From JAWCQZ01 sp964486625 (GTDB lineage Archaea > Halobacteriota > Syntropharchaeia > JACQPP01), in contig CAZANW010000024.1 in NCBI GenBank assembly GCA_964486625.1, positions 1 to 26,134 of the forward strand: a DNA stretch of 26,134 nucleotides. The letters are read 5' to 3'. Each line of letters opens with the position of its first letter. Positions within the stretch are counted from its first letter, which is position 1. Below are positions 20,399 through 26,134 of this stretch, piece after piece. Below the pieces are notes generated by a model. That model was not told the origin of the DNA, did not search any database, and saw only the letters and a list, made by a program, of their open reading frames with translations. The translations under genes were made by a program, and so were the position numbers.

Positions 20399-21186
20399 GC
20401 AACGTGCCGGGGAGCCCCGGCCCGCGAGCGTCCGGTCCTTCGTGGCCGTCCGCCGGAGACCTCGTCCTCTGCACGGTCCGGGACGTCCAGGAGTTCGGCG
20501 CCTTCGTGACCCTCGACGAGTTCGGGGACCGGAAGGGGTTCATCTCCATCTCCCACATCGCCCGCGGGTGGATCCGGAACATCCGGGACCACGTCCGCAG
20601 GGAAGGCAAGGTGGTGGCCCGGGTCCTCTTCGCCGACCCCGCGAGGGGGCGTATCGACCTCTCCCTGAAGGACGTGAACGAGCACCAGCGGAAGGACAAG
20701 GTGAAGGCGTGGAAGAACGAGGAGCGGGCCCTCCGGTGGCTGGCCCAGAAACTCCCGAAGGAGAGGGCCGAGGCGATTCGGGCGAAGTTGAGGGCCGCCG
20801 TGGGGGGTCTCTACCCGGCCCTGGAGGAGTCCCTGGCCCGGGGCCCCGCCACCTTCACCGGCGCGGGCCTCGACGCCGAGACCGCCGGGGCCCTCCACGC
20901 CATCGCCCGGGAGAACATCGCCATCCCCGAGGCCCGAATCTCCGGCGTCCTGGAGTTGACGGTCCCGGGCCCCCGGGGGGTCGAAGTCCTCCGGAGGGCC
21001 CTCACCGAGGCCGCGAAGTCGGCCCCGGGGGTCGAAATCACCTACCTCGGCGCCCCCCGCTACCGGGTGGCGGTGAGGGCGCCCGACTTCCGGAGGGCCG
21101 AGGCGGCGCTGAAGAGGTGCGCCGACGCGGCCCTCGCCGCCGCGCGGAAGTCGTCGGGGAGCGGCCAGTGGGTCCGGGCGAAGTGA
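20395..21186 (+). CDS. translation initiation factor aIF2 subunit alpha
   Basis: The alpha subunit contacts initiator tRNA in the aIF2 trimer. The 263-residue protein starts with a Pro/Ser-rich extension (MSNVPGSPGPRASGPSWPS), then an S1 OB domain (LVLCTVRDVQEFGAFVTLDE, GFISISHIARGWIRNI, IDLSLKDVNEHQRKDK), a helical domain (AQKLPKERAEAIRAKL) and the C-terminal alpha-beta domain (VLELTVPGPRGVEVLRRALT). The Ser phosphorylated in eukaryotic eIF2 alpha lies in the SHIARG loop region. The ATG overlaps the rps27e stop. It is followed 6 bp later by nop10. Confidence 0.94.
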   Translation: MSNVPGSPGPRASGPSWPSAGDLVLCTVRDVQEFGAFVTLDEFGDRKGFISISHIARGWIRNIRDHVRREGKVVARVLFADPARGRIDLSLKDVNEHQRKDKVKAWKNEERALRWLAQKLPKERAEAIRAKLRAAVGGLYPALEESLARGPATFTGAGLDAETAGALHAIARENIAIPEARISGVLELTVPGPRGVEVLRRALTEAAKSAPGVEITYLGAPRYRVAVRAPDFRRAEAALKRCADAALAAARKSSGSGQWVRAK

Positions 21187-21192
21187 GGCGCC

Positions 21193-21363
21193 GTGGTTCA
21201 GACCAAGTTCTGGAAATGCCCCGCCTGCGGCCTCTACACTCTGAAGGCAGCCTGCCCCCAGTGCGGGGGCCCGACCCGGAACCCCCTGCCGCCCCGCTTC
21301 TCCCCGAAGGACCCCTACGGGAAATACCGGCGCGCGTCCGCAGACCCCTCTCCGTCCCGGTGA
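21193..21363 (+). CDS. H/ACA ribonucleoprotein protein Nop10
   Basis: A 56-residue protein begins at a GTG 6 bp after the aIF2 alpha stop. It reads VQTKFWKCPACGLYTLKAAC with PQCGGPT next, then PPRFSPKDPYGKYRR, the Nop10 signature. Four cysteines form the zinc site. Nop10 joins Cbf5, Gar1 and L7Ae in H/ACA particles that guide pseudouridylation of rRNA. The tail ASADPSPSR is slightly long. In many archaea a PAC2-family gene follows, but none is found here. Confidence 0.92.
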   Translation: MVQTKFWKCPACGLYTLKAACPQCGGPTRNPLPPRFSPKDPYGKYRRASADPSPSR

Positions 21364-21517
21364 TAGCAACTTGCGCCGGAGGAGGCGTTGAGATACCCAG
21401 CCGCGGATAGACCGGGCCCATCGCCGTCATATCACTTCTCTCGCTCTTTTACGCCCGCGCCGACGCTGGAGGCGCGGGCGCGGATTTATCTCCCCCTCCT
21501 CGTTGGAAAAATCTCCC
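21364..21517. other. intergenic region after nop10 with a GC-rich palindrome
   Basis: No gene is seen. A perfect 10-bp inverted repeat, CGCCCGCGCC (21452-21461) and GGCGCGGGCG (21471-21480), has a 9-nt spacer. It abuts a TATA-like GGATTTATC (21482-21490) centred about 32 nt before the ATG at 21518. It could end the ribosomal operon or serve as an operator at the BRE position of the next gene. Confidence 0.5.
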
Positions 21518-22198
21518 ATGACTCGGGCGAATAGAAGGGGCGGGAAACGGCCCGGGCCCGCCCGGCCCCCCGGGGCGCCGGTGGCCGACAAGGTGCGGGA
21601 GATGGTCTTCGAGAAGTTCGTGGAGGAGGTGGATGTCCTCCAGGAGCACCTCGACAGCTACATCGGCCGCAAGTATTTCGGCTCCCTCTACGTCCTCTTC
21701 CGCGCCCTCTTCACCACCCTCCGGAAGCACACCCGGAAGGTCTTCGTGGACCAGTTGCGGGCCTTCGTGGAGAGCGTGGACGAGCCCGCGGGCCCGGTCC
21801 TCCTGAGGAAATTGATGGCCCACGACATCGTGACCCTCTACCTCCGGGAGTCCCACCCCGACTACTCCGCGGTCCGCAAACTGTCCGAGGAACTGGCCCT
21901 CTCCAACCGGGCGTTCCTGGTGGACCTGGTGAAGGCGGGGGTCCGGGCGGGGGCGAAGCGGTGGCCCCTGACCTACGAGGAGATTCACCGGGTTGCATTC
22001 CCCCTCCGGAGCGAATCGAAGGCGCTCCTCCTGGAGCAATTCCGGAAGGCCCAGCGCATCATTGACCGGGTCCAGAGGGACCCGAAAATCGTGAACCTCC
22101 CCCTGGGGCGGGGGCTCATCCTGGACGTCCTCGCGGAGGGGGTCCGCTACTCCCGCCACCGCATCGACGAGCGGCTCGACGAAATCTACGGAAGATGA
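21518..22198 (+). CDS. predicted all-helical protein of unknown function
   Basis: The 226-residue soluble protein starts after a TATA-like element at leaderless spacing. A TTG five codons upstream in the same frame is possible but less likely. The first 20 residues are basic and Pro-rich (TRANRRGGKRPGPARPPGAP). The rest appears helical: KVREMVFEKFVEEVDVLQEH, YIGRKYFGSLYVLFRALFTT, VFVDQLRAFVESVD, LMAHDIVTLYLRES, EQFRKAQRIIDRVQRDPK and LAEGVRYSRHRIDERLDEIY. I recognise no family or catalytic motif. Its stop overlaps the ATG of the next gene (ATGA), so it is probably co-expressed with the ASKHA-type protein and may be its partner. A basic N-terminal tail could contact nucleic acid. Confidence 0.75.
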   Translation: MTRANRRGGKRPGPARPPGAPVADKVREMVFEKFVEEVDVLQEHLDSYIGRKYFGSLYVLFRALFTTLRKHTRKVFVDQLRAFVESVDEPAGPVLLRKLMAHDIVTLYLRESHPDYSAVRKLSEELALSNRAFLVDLVKAGVRAGAKRWPLTYEEIHRVAFPLRSESKALLLEQFRKAQRIIDRVQRDPKIVNLPLGRGLILDVLAEGVRYSRHRIDERLDEIYGR

Positions 22199-23118
22199 CC
22201 TACCTCGGAGTCGAGCACGGGACCCGGGCGGTCCGCTTCTCGACCCTGGAGCCCGCCCGTTCCTGGGAGATTCCCCGGGAGAGGGCGGCCCGACTCTCCT
22301 CCGGCGGGTTGCTGGAGTCCCTGGAGAATGGGTTGGGCCTCCCCCTCGATTCGGTCCGCCTCGCCGCCGTCGCCTACGGGATGGGGGACGGCTTCTCCGA
22401 GGTCCGGCCGCTGGGGAGCCTGCGGAACCGCGGAGTCCTCGGTCCCGCGGGCCCCCGGACCGGCGGCGGGGCGCGGGTCTTCGACGCGCTCCGCGCATCC
22501 CCCATCCCGGCGGTGGCGGTGCCGGGCCTCCACCGGGGGACGCTGCCCCGGGGGTTCCGCTTCTTCTCCCACGGGGCGGCAGCCGACAAGGTGGGGACCG
22601 CCCGGGCGGTGGCCGAAACGGCGGGGCGGGAGTTCGTCGTCGCCGACGTGGGGGGCGCGGCGGCCTTCGTGGCGGTCTCCCGCGGCCGGATGGCGGGGGC
22701 GCTCGACTCCCCCCTGCTCGCCCCCGGGATGCTCCTCGGCCCCCTCGACCTGGAGGCCCTGCGCTCCGGAAGGGACCCCATGGAGCTCTTCTCCCGGGGG
22801 GGCGCGGTCCCCCGGCTCGGCCTCCGGGGGCCCCGGGAGTTCCTGGAGGGGCGGACCCCGCGCTCCCGCGAGGCGCGGCGCGCCGTGGCGCTCTCCGTCG
22901 CCCTCGGCCTCGGGGCCCTCGGCTCCCTCTTCCAGGGCCCGTGGTATGTCGCGGGGGAGGCAGGGGAGGCGCTCCGCCCCCGGATTCAGCGGTGGCTGGG
23001 GCGGGAGGTCCGCTCCGCGGGCCCTCACGCCTCCGCCCGGGGACTCGCCCTCCTCGCCCGGGACGTGGCCCGGGGGCGCCGGGGCGTCCTGGGGATTCCG
23101 GTCCGAAGGCGGTCCTGA
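22195..23118 (+). CDS. methanogenesis marker 12-like ASKHA family protein (DUF1464-related)
   Basis: The 307-residue protein begins YLGVEHGTRAVRFSTLEP, which matches the phosphate-1 loop of sugar-kinase/actin-type (ASKHA) folds and the 'GIDHGTT-IRF' start of the methanogenesis marker 12 family. Later segments fit too: HGAAADKVGTARAVAETAGR, EFVVADVGGAAAFVAVSRGR and LDSPLLAPGMLLGPLDLEAL, the last being a particularly close match to the marker-12 'APG-GPLDLEAIR' block. Function is unknown. The ATG overlaps the stop of the helical protein (ATGA). Members also occur outside methanogens as DUF1464-related proteins, so it does not prove methanogenesis here. Its terminal part is Arg-rich. Confidence 0.75.
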   Translation: MTYLGVEHGTRAVRFSTLEPARSWEIPRERAARLSSGGLLESLENGLGLPLDSVRLAAVAYGMGDGFSEVRPLGSLRNRGVLGPAGPRTGGGARVFDALRASPIPAVAVPGLHRGTLPRGFRFFSHGAAADKVGTARAVAETAGREFVVADVGGAAAFVAVSRGRMAGALDSPLLAPGMLLGPLDLEALRSGRDPMELFSRGGAVPRLGLRGPREFLEGRTPRSREARRAVALSVALGLGALGSLFQGPWYVAGEAGEALRPRIQRWLGREVRSAGPHASARGLALLARDVARGRRGVLGIPVRRRS

Positions 23119-23174
23119 GGGTTCAGGCCACGGCATCAACCGGAGTTGAAGGGACCCCCATCCTCCCGCGTTTT

Positions 23175-23188
23175 ACGGCAACTGCCGT
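23175..23188. repeat. short palindrome upstream of korA
   Basis: ACGGCA-AC-TGCCGT is a perfect 6-bp inverted repeat with a 2-nt centre, in the 191-bp gap before the oxidoreductase genes and about 90 bp upstream of the TATA box. It may be a regulator site; no function is shown. Confidence 0.35.
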
Positions 23189-23273
23189 TGTCCGTGGATG
23201 TCGGAGCGAACAATCGTTTGAATTCATGCTGAAAATATCGGCATCGGCGAACGAATTTTGATGAAGAAGGAGA

Positions 23274-23280
23274 GTATATA
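23274..23280 (+). promoter_or_regulatory. TATA box of korA-korB
   Basis: GAGAGTATATACCC is preceded by a purine-rich stretch (GAAGAAGGAGA) that fits a BRE. The TATA centre is about 33 nt before the ATG at 23310 and about 24 nt before an in-frame TTG at 23301. Confidence 0.65.
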
Positions 23281-23309
23281 CCCGAGCCGCAATAGAGCAA
23301 TTGACGAAC

Positions 23310-25061
23310 ATGGTGACGGGATTCACGGTCCGCATCGGGGGCGCGGCGGGCGACGGCATCGCGAGCGCCGGAGAGTCCCTGGCCCGGGTCTGCAGCCGGA
23401 GCGGCCTCCACCTCCTCGCCTACAACTCCTATCAGTCGGTGATTCGCGGGGGCCACTCCTGGTTCCAGGTCCGCGCCTCCGATTCCGGGCCGGTGGAGAG
23501 CCTCGGCGAAAAGCTCGATTTGCTCATCGCGCTCAACGAGGAGACGGTCGCTTACTGGCTCCCGCTGGTGAGGCCCGGGGGCGGCGTCCTCTACGACCGG
23601 GGGGGATTCCAGCCCGAGCTCCCGGGCGGGGCCCGGGACCTGGGGATGGACCTGGCCGAGACCGCCCGGAAGTTCTCCGAGGACACCATTCTCCGGAACA
23701 CGGTGGCGCTGGGGGCCGCGGTCCACCTCCTCGGCCTCCGGGTCGAGACCCTGGAGGAGATGGTGGAGCAGACCTTCCGCCACAAGGGGAAGGAGGTCAT
23801 CGCGGCCAACGCGGGCGCGGTGCGGGCGGGCCACGAGTTCGCGCGGGCCCGGTTCGCCGAGCCGCTGGCCCGACCCCGGCTCGACCCGTCGAAGCGCCGC
23901 CCCCTGCTCACCGGGAACCAGGCGGTGGGCCTGGGGGCCCTGGCCGGGGGCTGCAAGTTCTACGTGGCCTACCCGATGACCCCCGCCTCCACGGTCCTCC
24001 ACTACCTCTCGGTCAAGGGGCCCCCGCACGGGATGGTGGTGAAGCAGGCCGAGGATGAACTGGCGGTCATCAACATGGCCATCGGCGCGGGCTTCGCCGG
24101 GGCGCGCCCCCTCTGCGGGACCAGCGGCGGCGGCTTCGCCCTGATGACCGAGGCGGTCGGGCTGGCGGGGATGGCCGAGGTCCCCGTGGTGGTCTTCGAG
24201 TCGCAGCGCGGGGGCCCCAGCACCGGGCTCCCCTGCAAGACAGAGCAGGGGGACCTGAACCAGGTCCTCGGCGCCTCCCAGGGGGACTACCCCCGGTGCA
24301 TCATCGCCCCCGGGGACGTGGCCGACACCTACCGGGCCACCGCGGAGGCGCTGAACATCGCGGACAGGTTCCAGATGCCGGTGGTCGTGATGGGCGACTT
24401 CTACCTCTCGGAGCATTACCGGACGGCGGACGGGCTCGACTTCCCGCTCCCCGTCGAGCGGGGGCCGCTCGCCGCCGGCGGCAACGGCGACGGGGAGTAC
24501 AAGCGGTATGCGTTCACCGACTCGGGGGTCTCCCCCCGGGCCCTCCCGGGGACCCCGGGCCGGATGTTCGTGGCGGGGAGCGACGAGCACGACGAGTCTG
24601 GCCATCTCCTGAGCGACGTCCTCTCGGGCCTCCCGGGCCACATCGAGACCCGCTCCCGCATGGTGGAGAAGCGGATGCGGAAGGTCGAGGCGCTGAAGAG
24701 GGAACTCCCGCCGCCGAAGCTGGAGGGGCCCCCGAAGGCGGAGGCGACCCTGGTGGGCTGGGGCTCCACCCTCGGGGCGATTCGCGAGGCGGTCGGGCTG
24801 CTGCGGGAGGCGGGCGTCAAGGCCAACCACCTCCACCTCCGCTACGTGGTCCCCTTCCACGGCGGGGAGGTCGCCCGGATTCTCGGCAAGGCCCGGACCA
24901 AAATCATGGTGGAGAACAACTACTCGGGCCAGATGGAGCGCCACCTCCGGGCCGAGGCGGGCGTCGCGATGGACGGCCGCGTCCGGAAGTGGGACGGGGA
25001 GGTCTTCACCGCCGAGGAGGTGGCGGCCCGGGTCGGGGCCGTTCTGGAGGAGGTGGGATAA
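23310..25061 (+). CDS. 2-oxoacid:ferredoxin oxidoreductase, fused gamma-alpha subunit
   Basis: The complex oxidises a 2-oxoacid (probably 2-oxoglutarate or a related acid) to the acyl-CoA while reducing ferredoxin. The 583-residue subunit has an N-terminal gamma domain (TVRIGGAAGDGIASAGESLA, SYQSVIRGGHSWFQVR) up to about 180, then the alpha domain starting LTGNQAVGLGALAGGCKFYV with the catalytic-site motif YPMTPAST (221-228), the QAEDELAVINMAIGAGFAGA segment and SGGGFALMTEAVGLAGM. A C-terminal domain (ATLVGWGSTLGAIREAVGLL, LHLRYVVPFHGGEV) is typical. This gamma-alpha order is that of the KorA/OorA or archaeal OfrA type. The start could be the TTG at 23301. Its stop shares a base with the beta gene (TAATG). 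No ferredoxin-like delta subunit is adjacent. The substrate cannot be decided from the motifs read here. Confidence 0.9.
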   Translation: MVTGFTVRIGGAAGDGIASAGESLARVCSRSGLHLLAYNSYQSVIRGGHSWFQVRASDSGPVESLGEKLDLLIALNEETVAYWLPLVRPGGGVLYDRGGFQPELPGGARDLGMDLAETARKFSEDTILRNTVALGAAVHLLGLRVETLEEMVEQTFRHKGKEVIAANAGAVRAGHEFARARFAEPLARPRLDPSKRRPLLTGNQAVGLGALAGGCKFYVAYPMTPASTVLHYLSVKGPPHGMVVKQAEDELAVINMAIGAGFAGARPLCGTSGGGFALMTEAVGLAGMAEVPVVVFESQRGGPSTGLPCKTEQGDLNQVLGASQGDYPRCIIAPGDVADTYRATAEALNIADRFQMPVVVMGDFYLSEHYRTADGLDFPLPVERGPLAAGGNGDGEYKRYAFTDSGVSPRALPGTPGRMFVAGSDEHDESGHLLSDVLSGLPGHIETRSRMVEKRMRKVEALKRELPPPKLEGPPKAEATLVGWGSTLGAIREAVGLLREAGVKANHLHLRYVVPFHGGEVARILGKARTKIMVENNYSGQMERHLRAEAGVAMDGRVRKWDGEVFTAEEVAARVGAVLEEVG

Positions 25062-25957
25062 TGGCCGCGACGCTGCCCGAGAAGAGCCTCCCCCAGAAAA
25101 GCGACTTCAGCGCCTACCACTCCGAGACCGAGGAGACCTGGTGCCCCGGCTGCGGCGACTTCGGGGTCCTCCGCGGCCTGCTGAGCGCCCTCTCCGCCCT
25201 CGGCAAGAAGCCCGAGGAAGTCGTCCTCGTCTCGGGCATCGGCTGCTCCTCCAACCTCCCCCACTTCGCCCGGACCTACGGCTTCCACACCCTCCACGGC
25301 CGGGGCCTGCCGGTGGCCAGCGGCGTCCGCCTCGCCAACCCCGACCTGACGGTGGTCTATACCGGGGGCGACGGCGACGGCTACGGCATCGGGGTGGGCC
25401 ACTTCGTCCACGCCGCCCGGAGGAACCTCGACCTCACCTACATCGTGATGAACAACCAGGTCTACGGCCTCACCACCGGCCAGGCCTCGCCGACGACCGC
25501 GAAGGGGACCAAGACCAAGTCCACCCCCCACGGGTGCCCGGAGGTGGAGGTGAACCCCATGGCCCTTGCCCTCGCCTCCGGGGCCTCCTTCGTCTCCCGG
25601 GGCTTCTCCGGCGACCCGAAGCACCTCGCCGACCTGATTCGCCAGGCCATCGAGCACCGCGGCTTCGCGCTGGTGGACGTCTTCAGCCCCTGCGTCACCT
25701 TCAACAAGGTGAACACCTACCCCTGGTTCCGCCAGCGGCTCTACAAACTCGGCCCGGAGCACGACGCCGCCGACCCGGTGGCCGCCTGGGCCAAGGCGCT
25801 GGAGGGGGGCGACAGGATTCCCATCGGCGTCCTCTACCGGGCGGAGAGGCCCACCTACGAGGAGGGGGAGCCCGCGTTCGCCCGGGGGCCGCCGGCGAAG
25901 CAGAAACTGGAACTGACCGAGGCCGAGTGGAGGGCGCTGCTGGACGACTTGGTGTAG
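25061..25957 (+). CDS. 2-oxoacid:ferredoxin oxidoreductase, beta subunit
   Basis: The 298-residue subunit binds thiamine diphosphate and one [4Fe-4S] cluster. Cys28 and Cys31 (WCPGCGDFGVL), Cys61 (GIGCSSNLPHF) and a later Cys in VDVFSPCVTFNK fit the four cluster ligands. The ThDP/magnesium motif is GGDGDGYGIGVGHFVHAARR (101-120) followed by YIVMNNQVYGLTTGQASPTT. The set of motifs matches the KorB/OfrB beta family. A tail of about 60 residues (ERPTYEEGEPAFARGPPAKQ and beyond) follows. The start overlaps the alpha stop by one base (TAATG), so the two subunits are coupled. The enzyme provides a ferredoxin-linked route in central carbon metabolism. Confidence 0.93.
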   Translation: MAATLPEKSLPQKSDFSAYHSETEETWCPGCGDFGVLRGLLSALSALGKKPEEVVLVSGIGCSSNLPHFARTYGFHTLHGRGLPVASGVRLANPDLTVVYTGGDGDGYGIGVGHFVHAARRNLDLTYIVMNNQVYGLTTGQASPTTAKGTKTKSTPHGCPEVEVNPMALALASGASFVSRGFSGDPKHLADLIRQAIEHRGFALVDVFSPCVTFNKVNTYPWFRQRLYKLGPEHDAADPVAAWAKALEGGDRIPIGVLYRAERPTYEEGEPAFARGPPAKQKLELTEAEWRALLDDLV

Positions 25958-25971
25958 ACGGCCCGGGAACC

Positions 25972-25977
25972 TTTAAG
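25972..25977 (+). promoter_or_regulatory. TATA box of the WD40 gene
   Basis: AACCTTTAAGG lies just after the korB stop and is centred about 26 nt before the ATG at 26001, suggesting a leaderless start separate from the oxidoreductase operon. Confidence 0.55.
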
Positions 25978-26000
25978 GGAATCCGGGCTTGAGCGCCGGG

Positions 26001-26134
26001 ATGGCTCGAAGGGGTCTCGCGCTCCTCCTCACGCTCCTCCTGCTGGCGGGCCCGGCCGCGGCCCAGGAGGTCGACCGGGTCCTGACCGGCCACACCGGTC
26101 CGGTGGTGGCGGTGGCCTGGAGCCCCGACGGGAC
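26001..26134 (+). CDS. secreted WD40-repeat protein, partial (cut by window end)
   Basis: The first 44 codons are visible. Residues 1-21 are a Sec signal peptide (ARRGLALLLTLLLLAGPAAA), with cleavage likely before QEVDRV. The mature part begins VLTGHTGPVVAVAWSPDG, a textbook WD40 blade (GH ... V-A-WSPDG). WD40 propellers are protein-binding scaffolds. Secretion points to a role on the cell surface or outside the membrane. The rest of the gene, including repeat number and any membrane anchor or other domain, lies beyond the window. Confidence 0.8.
   Translation, partial: MARRGLALLLTLLLLAGPAAAQEVDRVLTGHTGPVVAVAWSPDG

Noticed and set aside
1..26134. CRISPR array, insertion sequence, prophage or rRNA/tRNA genes
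   Set aside because: No direct repeat-spacer pattern, transposase or integrase motif, or convincing RNA gene was seen on either strand.

Overview
The window reads as a high-GC chromosomal segment of a euryarchaeal-type archaeon. The support is direct: archaeal ribosomal proteins (L7Ae, S28e, L24e, L44e, S27e), aIF2 alpha and beta, Nop10, the archaeosine enzymes TgtA and ArcS, a PGF-CTERM surface protein, TATA/BRE promoters, and mostly leaderless genes whose TATA box sits about 25-33 nt before the start codon. The style (very GC-rich, leaderless, PGF-CTERM plus a methanogenesis-marker-12-like protein) would fit an uncultured Thermoplasmatota or related lineage. That placement is inference, because there is no rRNA gene here.

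Layout. 1-279: start of a winged-helix gene cut by the window edge. 405-3332: large secreted S-layer-like protein with a strong terminator and an unusually long, hairpin-rich mRNA leader. 3705-6296: divergent hisG and hisS sharing one TATA element, then a small membrane protein. 6405-8008: two translationally coupled SDR proteins, the second lacking the catalytic Tyr and Lys. 8039-9611: aIF2 beta, DUF424 and an epoxide-hydrolase-like enzyme. 9612-12346 (minus): a compact ubiquitin-like cassette made of a coiled-coil protein, an E1-like adenylyltransferase, a Ubl-E2 fusion and a small unknown protein. 12451-13279: rpl7ae, rps28e, rpl24e. 13319-16427 (minus): tgtA and arcS for archaeosine. 16483-17781 (minus): a PuuD-like membrane protein and a 2-Cys peroxiredoxin. 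17865-18203 (minus): a winged-helix protein. 18310-19767 (minus): a NifU-type scaffold and a separately promoted Mrp/Nbp35 ATPase carrying a cysteine-less NifU-like tail. 19855-21363: rpl44e, rps27e, aIF2 alpha, nop10. 21518-23118: an unknown helical protein and a methanogenesis-marker-12-like ASKHA protein. 23310-25957: fused gamma/alpha and beta subunits of a 2-oxoacid:ferredoxin oxidoreductase. 26001-end: start of a secreted WD40 protein.

The best candidate for an undescribed system is the minus-strand cassette at 9612-12346. It encodes a YukD-like beta-grasp domain fused in one chain to a complete E2 with the HPN motif and catalytic cysteine, directly overlapping an E1 whose cysteine motifs resemble the E2-partnered (Uba3-like) class. 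No free modifier with a C-terminal diglycine, no JAMM deconjugase and no RING protein is encoded here, so how the Ubl is used is open. Secondary points of interest are the catalytically dead SDR partner, the cysteine-less NifU tail on Mrp, and the structured S-layer leader.

The gene order is otherwise conservative archaeal informational and cofactor machinery. Function calls rest on motifs read by eye; no database search was run.
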